This document shows positions 49,181 through 57,379 of a stretch of DNA of 64,000 nt, piece by piece. Location of the stretch: positions 2,208,116 through 2,272,115 of the forward strand of contig CP070800.1 in assembly GCA_020343555.1 (NCBI GenBank), read 5' to 3'. Numbering within the stretch: position 1 is the first letter of the stretch; every line of letters starts with the position of its first letter. A program made the translations under genes and the position numbers. The stretch comes from Dehalococcoidales bacterium (GTDB lineage Bacteria > Chloroflexota > Dehalococcoidia > Dehalococcoidales > UBA2162). The notes under the pieces are model-generated. The model worked only from the letters and a program-made list of their open reading frames with translations. It did no database searches and had not been told where the DNA came from.

Positions 49181-49921
49181 CTAAACTCCCTGTCCTCCGT
49201 TTACATCCAGGCATAAACCGGTGACCATCGCAGCATCATCCGAAGCAAGGTATAATGCCGCACTGGCGATATCTTCCGGGCTGACTAGTCTTCCAAATGG
49301 ATGAGGAGCGTCCGATACGTGTTCCCATAACTCGGAATTGAACAGCATGGGTGTCTCGGTCAAGGAAGGGCATATGCAGTTGACTCGAATCTTGTGCGGT
49401 GCAAGTTCATTAGCCAACGCCTTCGTTAAGTTGATGACAGCACCTTTCGAACTCGCGTATGCGGACTGCATCGATCCCGGCCTGTGCCCGGTCATGGATG
49501 CGGTATTTATAATAACTCCGCTTCCGGCATTTTTCATCACGGGAACCACGTATTTGGCTCCGTTGAAAATGCCTTTAACATTTACCGAATAGATTCGATC
49601 CCAAACTGCCTCATCTATTTCCTCGATCGGAGTCATCTTCATAAAAATACCGGCATTATTAACAAGGATGTCGATTTTTGAATATTTTTCAATGGCTGCA
49701 TCGACGAGATTCTTAACATCGGAAGGTTTCGATACATCCGTATGGACAAAGACAGCTCTGTCACTAGTAGAATTTATTTCATCTACTGTCTGTTTACCAC
49801 CTGAGTTATCGATATCCGCTACAACCACTCTAGCTCCTTCTTCGGCAAACAATGTTGCGATAGCCTTTCCCATCCCGGAAGCAGCTCCGGTAATAACGGC
49901 TACTTTCTCTACAAGTTTCAT
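49181..49921 (-). CDS. SDR-family oxidoreductase (SDR B)
   Basis: 246 residues from the ATG at 49921, which has GAAGGT upstream; a GTG directly before it is the alternative. TGAASGMGKAIA, VADIDNSGG, NNAGIF and SAYASSKGA are intact. Second of three adjacent SDR genes; sequence differences between them suggest different substrates rather than a recent triplication. Confidence 0.9.
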   Translation of the reverse strand: MKLVEKVAVITGAASGMGKAIATLFAEEGARVVVADIDNSGGKQTVDEINSTSDRAVFVHTDVSKPSDVKNLVDAAIEKYSKIDILVNNAGIFMKMTPIEEIDEAVWDRIYSVNVKGIFNGAKYVVPVMKNAGSGVIINTASMTGHRPGSMQSAYASSKGAVINLTKALANELAPHKIRVNCICPSLTETPMLFNSELWEHVSDAPHPFGRLVSPEDIASAALYLASDDAAMVTGLCLDVNGGQGV

Positions 49922-49967
49922 CACTCTACCTTCTTTCTTAACGGTGTTATCTTAACAAGAGTCACCA

Positions 49968-50789
49968 TTACCAGATCGATAATCCCCCGTCGTGAACCAG
50001 TACCTGGCCTGTCATGAAACTGGAGCTTTCACCAGCAAGGTAGAGAAGCAGTGTTTTAAGTTCACTTGGTTCGGCAGTACGTTGCAGGGGAGTCCGTAAT
50101 ACTGACAAGGGTACTTCGCCGATAAGAGGTGCAGTTGGAGGTGGAGGTTTCTGTGATTTTCCGGGTCTTTCGCCGATGCGCGTTCCATGGTGAAATCCCG
50201 GGGCGATAGCGTTTACCCGGATACCGTATTGAGCATATTCAGATGCGGCTTCTTTCGTTAATCCTACGATTGCGAACTTGGAAGCGACGTACGGCGGCAC
50301 CGATAGCATAGCCGGTTCGGTTACGTGAACACCGAGTACCGAGGTAATGTTGATAATAACACCGGAATTCTGTTGTTTCATTATTGGGAGACATTCTTTG
50401 AGACAGTAAAACGTACCGTTTAAATTGGTATCTATAACTGCATGCCAGTCTTCAAGTTCAACTTCACCGATCGGTCTCGAAACCGTAGAGATACCGGCAT
50501 TGTTGACCAATATATCTATCTTTCCGAAAGTATCCATGACCTGTCTGAATATCCTTTGTACATCTTCATACCGGGAAATATCGGCTTCAATCGGCAGTGT
50601 ACCATGCCCGTATCTTTTGATGATCTCACAGGTCTCCTCGGCACGGTCTTTATAGTAGTCAGGGCAAACAACGCCTGCTCCGTATTCAGCCAGGACATCG
50701 CAAAATTCGCGTCCCAAACCACTCCCTCCGCCGGTTACTATTGCAACCTTGCCGCTCAGGTCGAACAAACTGCGTGTTTCTTTCTGCAT
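49968..50789 (-). CDS. SDR-family oxidoreductase (SDR C)
   Basis: 273 residues. TGGGSGLGREF, CPDYYKD in place of the usual acidic strand end, NNAGIS, and PPYVASKFAIV as the catalytic Tyr-Lys. An insertion rich in Pro and Lys (RIGERPGKSQKPPPPTAPL) sits in the substrate-loop region. First of the three SDR genes; preceded by a hairpin separating it from the methyltransferase genes. Confidence 0.88.
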   Translation of the reverse strand: MQKETRSLFDLSGKVAIVTGGGSGLGREFCDVLAEYGAGVVCPDYYKDRAEETCEIIKRYGHGTLPIEADISRYEDVQRIFRQVMDTFGKIDILVNNAGISTVSRPIGEVELEDWHAVIDTNLNGTFYCLKECLPIMKQQNSGVIINITSVLGVHVTEPAMLSVPPYVASKFAIVGLTKEAASEYAQYGIRVNAIAPGFHHGTRIGERPGKSQKPPPPTAPLIGEVPLSVLRTPLQRTAEPSELKTLLLYLAGESSSFMTGQVLVHDGGLSIW

Positions 50790-50844
50790 TTTTTCCTCCA
50801 GCCAGGTGGCGAATTCGTATTATGACTGAGTTATTAAGGTAAGT

Positions 50845-50880
50845 CGAGCGTACCCAGTTGGGTACGCTCGGTAATTTTTT
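50845..50880 (+). terminator. Terminator-like hairpin with its T-run on the plus strand
   Basis: CGAGCGTACCC (50845-50855), loop AGTT, exact complement (50860-50870), then AATTTTTTG. The T-run follows on the plus strand, but both flanking genes (SDR C and the UroD-like gene) are on the minus strand. On the minus strand it could still end or process the transcript between them. Confidence 0.55.
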
Positions 50881-50900
50881 GTCAATTCAAGAAATTATGG

Positions 50901-52067
50901 CTACAACCAGGTTTCCTCGTTACCAGCCCTGGCCATGGCTCGCACATTTTCGATTGCGGATTGATCGGGAGTACAGCACCCGGCAGCTAACATGAATCCT
51001 CCGCCGTCTTTGCCGATCTCATCGATAAGTTTTTTGCAGTAGGCGAACACTTCATCGGGTGTGCCGAGTGTCAGTAACGGCGCTGGAACGTCGCCCTGGA
51101 TAGCCATATGATCTTTCAATATTTCTCTTGCTTTCCAGATATCGGTGGCTCCGTCAAGTTGTAACAGGCACCTTTTGGCCGGAAATTCTTTAAAATAAGG
51201 AAGAAATCTTGTCCAGTCGCAATCACAATGGAATACAATATCGGCACCCGCGTCTGCCATCGCCCAAACATATTTCAGCCATGTCGGGAGTACGAATTTT
51301 TCAAAATCCTTCGTTCCGATGAATGTTCCCGATGACCTGGAAGCAGCCGTACTTATCCTTTTAATCGGAGATGATTCAAGAGATTTCAAAGACTGCTCGA
51401 TTATTTCAGGCATACTCACTTCTATTGCAGCCTTTACCTTTTCCGGCATTCTCCTGACATCCATCGGAAATTTTGAGACCGAACGGTTTATAGAGAAGAT
51501 ATCAAAGGGAGGAATAGCACCCATCCCTATCATTAGATTTGCCACACCACGCTCGTCCCACTTTTCAGTTTCTCTTTTTATCCGTTGTTCCTGTTTCTCT
51601 CTGGCTTCCCGTTTCTCATCTTCAGACATTTCCGGCATCGGAGGTCTGTCCTGGTTGCGTCGTTCCGATAATTTTTTCAGAAACGCAAAGTATCCGTTAT
51701 CGATGATATAATCGTAATCTTCCGGTTTCATTACCTCTTCTTCGATGAACTGCATCGTGGTATTATTGGTAAAATCACGCCCGGGGAGTCCGATTGACAT
51801 AGCCAGGCCAGACATTCCGGGTTCATTGGAGCCAAGTCCACGGCCAATCATAGGCCGACCGACATCCCAGCCACCCAGCTCGATAAAAGTCTTCTCATAG
51901 GCTGCGTCAGCTTTCTCCTGATCTTCCATAAACTCCTGCTGGGTGATGCCGGCGTATTTGGCTGCAAATTGCATGATGCCCGGAGCAAATAGAATTTTAT
52001 CGGTCTCTTCGAACCTTATAGTTTTCCTTAGCCGTTCCTCGTTGGTCATTGTCCCTTGCTTTACCAT
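50901..52067 (-). CDS. Uroporphyrinogen decarboxylase-type methyltransferase (MtaA/CmuA-like)
   Basis: 388 residues of the UroD superfamily branch that moves methyl groups between corrinoid proteins and an acceptor, or demethylates small compounds. Zinc-thiolate candidates are His280, Cys281 and Cys283 in VFHCDCDW, and Cys364/365 in AAGCCTPD. A charged helical insert lies at about 135-170. The corrinoid protein gene is 1 base upstream on the same strand, which makes a methyltransferase role much likelier than haem synthesis. ATG with GGAGG upstream. Confidence 0.87.
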   Translation of the reverse strand: MVKQGTMTNEERLRKTIRFEETDKILFAPGIMQFAAKYAGITQQEFMEDQEKADAAYEKTFIELGGWDVGRPMIGRGLGSNEPGMSGLAMSIGLPGRDFTNNTTMQFIEEEVMKPEDYDYIIDNGYFAFLKKLSERRNQDRPPMPEMSEDEKREAREKQEQRIKRETEKWDERGVANLMIGMGAIPPFDIFSINRSVSKFPMDVRRMPEKVKAAIEVSMPEIIEQSLKSLESSPIKRISTAASRSSGTFIGTKDFEKFVLPTWLKYVWAMADAGADIVFHCDCDWTRFLPYFKEFPAKRCLLQLDGATDIWKAREILKDHMAIQGDVPAPLLTLGTPDEVFAYCKKLIDEIGKDGGGFMLAAGCCTPDQSAIENVRAMARAGNEETWL

Positions 52068-52068
52068 C

Positions 52069-52704
52069 TTAATTCACCTCCGAAAAAGACTTTACAAGAT
52101 TGACTGCTTCCATAGCATCACGACCCCATCCATCAGCCCCTACTTTTTCGCATACCATGTTGTTTGTCATCCCACCGCCTATCATTGTTTTAACTTCCAG
52201 GCCAGCATTTTTCAAAGCTTTGATCGTTTCTTCCATGCTGCTGAATGCAATAGTTAAGAGTCCTGACATCCCAACAATTGTTGCGTCCGTTTCTTTCACC
52301 TTATTAACAAACTCTTCAGGCGGTACATTTATACCCAGGTCATAAACCTCGAAGCCGCTGCACCGAAGCATTGCTATCACGATATCCTTACCAATATCGT
52401 GAATATCATCTTTCACCGTACCGAACACTACTTTTGTCTTTGGTCCTTCATCTTCGCTCGCAGCTAACAAAGGGGTTACTTTTTCCATGACACCTTGAAA
52501 CAACTCTGCAGAGCAGATCAATTCGCTGACAAAATATTCCTCTTCACTAAACCGTTTTCCGACTATTTCCATTCCATTCCGACACGCTTCCACCACGGCA
52601 AGAGGATCCGCTCCTGAAGACAGAGATTGTTCAACAGCATCCAGAAGTTCATCCTCCTCGAGGTCTCCCAGTAACGTTGTGATCCGGGTAAGATCATCCG
52701 ACAT
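52069..52704 (-). CDS. Corrinoid (B12-binding) methyltransferase protein
   Basis: 211 residues: helical cap domain (about 1-85) and a Rossmann-type B12 domain with D-x-H-x-x-G at 100-105 (DIHDIG), where His102 is the lower cobalt ligand, followed by FEVYDLGINVPPEEFV and the GGGMTN loop. MtbC/MttC/MtmC type. It carries the methyl group for the UroD-type partner. The MttB/MtmB-like first methyltransferase is not in the window. Confidence 0.93.
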   Translation of the reverse strand: MSDDLTRITTLLGDLEEDELLDAVEQSLSSGADPLAVVEACRNGMEIVGKRFSEEEYFVSELICSAELFQGVMEKVTPLLAASEDEGPKTKVVFGTVKDDIHDIGKDIVIAMLRCSGFEVYDLGINVPPEEFVNKVKETDATIVGMSGLLTIAFSSMEETIKALKNAGLEVKTMIGGGMTNNMVCEKVGADGWGRDAMEAVNLVKSFSEVN

Positions 52705-52789
52705 ATTAATCCTCCTTAGTTTTTATAGAAGTTGATTGATAATTAAAATACACATCATACCAAAATTACAAGTCTTTAGTATTCGTCAC

Positions 52790-54697
52790 TTAGTCGTTCA
52801 CTCTGCTTCCTGCCATATATCTTTTTAAGGTATCTTCGACTTCAGCCAGCACGCTCTGGTCTTCGATAGTCGATGGGACCTGATAATTATTCCCGCCGGC
52901 GATGTCTCTCATTATTGACCTTAGTACTTTTCCGGACCTGGTTTTGGGCAAAGCATTAACGATTATAACCTGTCTGAAGGAAGCAATGGCGCCGATTTTT
53001 TCCCGTATCATCATTATCAAGTCTTCAATAATAGTTTCCTGGTTATTATTTACACCGAATTTCAGCACCACGAGACCAAGGGGTAATTGTCCTTTTAACT
53101 CATCCTCAACTCCTATAACTGCACACTCAGCTACATCAGGATGGTTTGCAATAATGGCTTCCATAACTCCGGTGGAAAGCCGATGCCCGGCTACGTTAAT
53201 AACATCATCAATCCTGCCCATCACGTAGATATACCCATCATCATCGATATATCCGCCATCTCCGGTATTATAATAGCCAGGAAATGCATCCAGGTAGGAT
53301 TCAATAAATTTGTTATCATCCTGCCACAGAGTTACAAGTGTGCCCGGTGGTAACGGTAATTTGATAGCAATATTCCCTTCTTCGTTTGAGTCTAAATTCT
53401 TACCGTAGTCATCCAGGATTTCCAGGTTGTATCCCGGAACACTTTTCGTCGGAGAGCCTGCTTTTATCGGTAACAGTTCGATACCCGGAAAATTTGAGGC
53501 TATCGGCCAGCCGGTTTCAGTCTGCCACCAGTTGTCAATAACCAGAATATCCAGGAGTTCACTTATCCAGTGGTAGGTATTCGGATCAAGCCTTTCACCC
53601 GCCAGGAATAAATATTTAAGGCTGGACACGTCATATTGTTTCATGTATTCGGCGGTGGTATCTTCCCGCTTTATAGCCCTTATGGCAGTAGGTGCGGTGA
53701 AAAATACCTTAACCTTGTGCTGGTTCACAACACGCCAGAATGCACCGGGATCCGGTGTACCAACTGGCTTACCTTCATACAGTACCGTTGTGCATCCATA
53801 TAGAAGTGGCCCGTAGACAATATAGGAATGTCCGACAACCCATCCTATGTCAGATGCTGCCCAGAATACATCCCCGGTATCGAGTCCGTATATATGTTTC
53901 ATACTCCATTTCAGGACAACGGCATGACCTCCATTATCCCGAACAACACCTTTAGGCTTCCCTGTAGTGCCGGATGTATATAATATATAGAGCGGATCGG
54001 TCGATTTAACCGGTACGCAGCCGACAGGCTTTGCATCCTTTATCATCTCATCCCAGTCTTGATCGCGACCGGGCACCAGGTCGACTTTCAATGCTTCTCG
54101 CTGGAAAATTATGCAACCATCAGGTTTATGATGTGACAATTCTACGGCTTTGTTAAGGAATTGATGATACTCGATGATTTTTTCACCTTCTATTCCACAC
54201 GAGGCTGAAATGATCAACTTTGGTTGAGCGTCATCTATCCTGGCAGCAAGTTCATCAGGGGCAAATCCTCCGAATACTACCGAATGAATTACTCCTATCC
54301 TGGCACAGGCAAGCATAGATACCATAGCTTCGGGTATCATGGGCATGTAGATGATTACCCTGTCTCCCTTTGAAATCCCTTTCTCCGAAAGAGCACCGGA
54401 CAGTTTTGATACCCGATCCAGAAGCTCTCCGTAGGTGATTTTCCTGACAGTATCAGTTACCGGACTATCGTGAATTACAGCTACTTTATCTGTCAACCCA
54501 TTTTCTACATGATAATCGAGAGCGTTATAGCAGGTATTGAGTTCTCCTCCGGCAAACCAGCGATAAAATGGTTTGTCGGATTCATCAAGGACGACGGAAT
54601 ACTTTTTGTGCCATATGATATCGTTTGCAGCTCTTCCCCAGAATTCCTCCGGGTTGGTTATAGATTCGTCGTATATTTTGCGATAATATCCCGGCAC
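52790..54697 (-). CDS. prpE: Propionyl-CoA synthetase-like acyl-CoA ligase
   Basis: 635 residues, AMP-forming acetyl/propionyl-CoA synthetase. YILYTSGTTGKPKGVVRDNGGHAV is the P-loop; ASDIGWVVGHSYIVYGPLLYG and WWQTETGWPI are PrpE-like; GYYNTGDGGYIDDDGYIYVMGRIDDVINVAGHR is the hinge; PKTRSGKVLRS holds the catalytic, acetylatable Lys. GTG start directly after a TAA. Divergent from the Apc-like carboxylase operon, so it might activate that enzyme's keto acid product, but the closest enzymes act on propionate. Confidence 0.88.
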   Translation of the reverse strand: MPGYYRKIYDESITNPEEFWGRAANDIIWHKKYSVVLDESDKPFYRWFAGGELNTCYNALDYHVENGLTDKVAVIHDSPVTDTVRKITYGELLDRVSKLSGALSEKGISKGDRVIIYMPMIPEAMVSMLACARIGVIHSVVFGGFAPDELAARIDDAQPKLIISASCGIEGEKIIEYHQFLNKAVELSHHKPDGCIIFQREALKVDLVPGRDQDWDEMIKDAKPVGCVPVKSTDPLYILYTSGTTGKPKGVVRDNGGHAVVLKWSMKHIYGLDTGDVFWAASDIGWVVGHSYIVYGPLLYGCTTVLYEGKPVGTPDPGAFWRVVNQHKVKVFFTAPTAIRAIKREDTTAEYMKQYDVSSLKYLFLAGERLDPNTYHWISELLDILVIDNWWQTETGWPIASNFPGIELLPIKAGSPTKSVPGYNLEILDDYGKNLDSNEEGNIAIKLPLPPGTLVTLWQDDNKFIESYLDAFPGYYNTGDGGYIDDDGYIYVMGRIDDVINVAGHRLSTGVMEAIIANHPDVAECAVIGVEDELKGQLPLGLVVLKFGVNNNQETIIEDLIMMIREKIGAIASFRQVIIVNALPKTRSGKVLRSIMRDIAGGNNYQVPSTIEDQSVLAEVEDTLKRYMAGSRVND

Positions 54698-54806
54698 TTA
54701 TAAACTTACCCCAGCATCGATAATTCTTCGAAAATCTATACAGACCGGATACCAGTGAAAGTAATGTTGACAAACAAGAAACAGGATAATATAATCCCTG
54801 CATCGA

Positions 54807-54824
54807 TCATCCTATATAGGATGA
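54807..54824. promoter_or_regulatory. Perfect 18-bp palindrome, candidate operator
   Basis: TCATCCTATATAGGATGA is fully self-complementary with no spacer. It sits midway in the 278-base region between the divergent acyl-CoA ligase and carboxylase operons, the place where a dimeric regulator could control both. A start-site promoter could not be fixed with confidence on either strand. Confidence 0.45.
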
Positions 54825-54975
54825 ATTACATCATAACCACAATATTTAACATTGTCAACACAACTGGTACATACAGGTTAATATGATATATCCGCATATA
54901 ATATCAGAAAACATCCCTGATACTGACGTTGGAACAAAACCTGTCATAGAATGCTGAACTTGTTTAGGAGGTTGT

Positions 54976-57021
54976 ATGGGCTATTATATGGATATAGATA
55001 CCGGCGGTACCTTCACTGACGGTTTTGTCCGTGGAGATGGCAGAAGGGAACTGGTAAAGGTAGACACTACTCCCCATGATCTCACTCTCTGTTTTATGGA
55101 ATGTATCGAAGAAGCTGCGAGAAGATTCGATTTCGACGACGCCAGTGACCTGCTTAACCAGATGGACACACTCCGCCTGTCTACAACAATAGGCACCAAC
55201 ACATTAATACAAAGCAACGGACCTAAGTTAGGGTTACTGGTAACGAAAGGAAAAGGTGAAAACGCATATTCTCCGGCTGGTTCGATGAATCCGGCAATGA
55301 ATTTTCTCATCCCTGAAGATATGATTATTGGTATCGATGAGGAAATGGGTGAATCCGGTAAATCGATCCGCGAACCGGAGAGTGTCCAGGTACTGGCTGC
55401 GGTGAAAAATCTGCTTGAAAGAGGAGCCAGAAGAATCCTGGTAAGTCTTGCCCGATCCCCTGTTAATCCCGCCCACGAAGAAAAATGCCGAGAACTTGTT
55501 CTTGAAGACTATCCGGCTCATTATCTTGGATCGGTACCGTTATTACTTTCCTCTGAAGTAAGTACCGAGTTGGACGATATGCGGAGGACAAATGCAGCCC
55601 TCATCGATGCCTATATCCACCAGGATATGACACATTATCTTTATAAGGCTGACGATGACGTGAGAAATCGTCGATACCGGTGGCCTTTGCTTATCGTTCA
55701 CGCCACGGGAGGAGCAGCCCGGGTTGCCAAGACCAAAGCAATCGATACCTGTGATTCAGGTCCTGCAGCCGGCCTGTTCGGGGCGGCTTTTCTGGCAAGG
55801 CTCTATGGTATTGAAAACGTCGTAACAATCGATGTCGGCGGCACGAGTACTGATATAGGTCTCATTGCGCACGGTCAACTTTCCTACGCTGCTGAGAGAG
55901 ATATGTACGGTGTTCCCGTCAAGGAAAGAGTTATCGAGACCATTTCTTTTGGTGGTGGGGGCAGTTCCGTTGCCTGGATCGATAATAAAGGGACATTACG
56001 AGTTGGCCCGGAGAGCGCCGGGGCGATTCCCGGACCGGCATGTTACAGCCTGGGCGGTGATAAGCCTGCAGTGACTGATGCATGGGTAACGCTGGGGTAT
56101 ATAGACCCTGACTATTTCCTTGGTGGTCGAAGAAAACTGGACAGGGAACAAGCCAGAGCAGTCATCAAAGAGCAGATAGCCGATCCCTTGAAAATATCGA
56201 TAGAAGAAGCAGCTGAAGCAATACTGGCAGAAATGACCAGACAGTCTGCTAAATCGGTGAGAGAGTTCATTGCAAGAAAGGACCTAAGAGAAGAAGATGT
56301 GGCGATGTTCGCTTTCGGTGGAGCGGGTGGTCTTTCCTGTGCCAGCCTGGCGAAAGAGTGCGGTATTCCAACGATTTATTCATTTCCTTTCGGAGCTCAA
56401 TTCTGTGCCTTCGGGTCATCCTGTACCGATGTTCTGCATACTTACAGCCGGATCGAAAACCTCCCGCTTGATTCAAGTTCCTCGGCGGAAACAATAAAGA
56501 AGTTCAATGAAGTCACAAAGGCTATGGCAGAAGATGCGTATTTCGATATGGAAGGTGAAGGTTTTTCGAAAGAGAGTGTTTCACTGATGCTTGAAATCAC
56601 ATTAAGAGCGAACGATCAGGCTCTGCCGATGGTAGTTCGACGGAATGAGATAAACCTTAAAGGCGAAAAAGATCTTTCAGACCTTGCTGAGATTTATCGA
56701 AAAGAGAATGTTACAGAAAATCATCCGGAACTGTTTATCCGGGAAATAAGACTCCAGGCAACTTCCCGCCTGGCTGATCCGGAATTTCCAGAGCATCCTT
56801 CTACTGGAGAGAATCCTGAGGAAGCATTAAAAGATACCAGGTCTATATATAATGAGGGTAAATTCCAGGACGTGCCCGTTTATAACCAGGAACTTCTTAA
56901 AAGCGGTAATATGATAAAAGGACCTGCTTTCGTTGAAAGTGCCAGCACTACTATCCTGGTGCCTTCGGGCAGCCGGTATACAGCAGATAAGTACCTAAAT
57001 GGACTGTTGGAAGAGAGGTAA
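54976..57021 (+). CDS. Apc-like carboxylase, first HyuA-type subunit
   Basis: 681 residues of the HyuA/OxpA-N family (acetone/acetophenone carboxylase, N-methylhydantoinase, oxoprolinase). The ASKHA ATP-binding motifs are intact: MDIDTGGTFTDG at the start and TIDVGGTSTDIG near residue 283, then GGGGSSVAWID. Size and first position match Apc1 of acetophenone carboxylase (about 70 kDa). ATG with TTTAGGAGG upstream. It is expected to phosphorylate the enolate or bicarbonate in ATP-dependent carboxylation. Confidence 0.88.
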   Translation: MGYYMDIDTGGTFTDGFVRGDGRRELVKVDTTPHDLTLCFMECIEEAARRFDFDDASDLLNQMDTLRLSTTIGTNTLIQSNGPKLGLLVTKGKGENAYSPAGSMNPAMNFLIPEDMIIGIDEEMGESGKSIREPESVQVLAAVKNLLERGARRILVSLARSPVNPAHEEKCRELVLEDYPAHYLGSVPLLLSSEVSTELDDMRRTNAALIDAYIHQDMTHYLYKADDDVRNRRYRWPLLIVHATGGAARVAKTKAIDTCDSGPAAGLFGAAFLARLYGIENVVTIDVGGTSTDIGLIAHGQLSYAAERDMYGVPVKERVIETISFGGGGSSVAWIDNKGTLRVGPESAGAIPGPACYSLGGDKPAVTDAWVTLGYIDPDYFLGGRRKLDREQARAVIKEQIADPLKISIEEAAEAILAEMTRQSAKSVREFIARKDLREEDVAMFAFGGAGGLSCASLAKECGIPTIYSFPFGAQFCAFGSSCTDVLHTYSRIENLPLDSSSSAETIKKFNEVTKAMAEDAYFDMEGEGFSKESVSLMLEITLRANDQALPMVVRRNEINLKGEKDLSDLAEIYRKENVTENHPELFIREIRLQATSRLADPEFPEHPSTGENPEEALKDTRSIYNEGKFQDVPVYNQELLKSGNMIKGPAFVESASTTILVPSGSRYTADKYLNGLLEER

Positions 57022-57024
57022 TAT

Positions 57025-57378
57025 ATGGGACAGAAATTACAAATTACGGAGTACCTGGATATTGATCTCGAAGAAGAAAAGTGGTGCTGTAACAGATGTG
57101 GACGGGTATTGATATCAGCCCGGGAAAATTATAAAAAAGGCTGCCTGGTCTATGACCGTGATCCCAGCACTATCTTTCCTCCGGTGGTCGAGGACGGCAA
57201 TTTCGCTCCCGATCCTGAAATTTGTCGAATCGTGGAGTTTTACTGTCCCGGCTGCGCAGTCATGATAGAAAATGAAGTACTTCCACCCGGACATCCGATC
57301 ACCTACGATATTGAACCTGATATCGACAAGCTGAAGAATAAATACCTGAAAAGTGAAAACACGCAGGAGGACAGTTAA
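57025..57378 (+). CDS. Apc-like carboxylase, gamma (zinc) subunit
   Basis: 117 residues with two Cys pairs, CNRCG (Cys22, 25) and CPGC (Cys74, 77), a likely zinc site. RDPSTIFPPVVEDG and DPEICRIVEFYCPGC follow the acetone carboxylase gamma pattern, and the size fits the 15-kDa Apc2 chain. It lies between the two HyuA-type genes (3 bases after the first, 1 base before the next), as in the apc operon. Confidence 0.82.
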   Translation: MGQKLQITEYLDIDLEEEKWCCNRCGRVLISARENYKKGCLVYDRDPSTIFPPVVEDGNFAPDPEICRIVEFYCPGCAVMIENEVLPPGHPITYDIEPDIDKLKNKYLKSENTQEDS

Positions 57379-57379
57379 C

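Noticed and set aside
52705..52789. Possible cobalamin riboswitch before the corrinoid gene
   Set aside because: The gap is only 85 bases and lacks a B12-box-like sequence.
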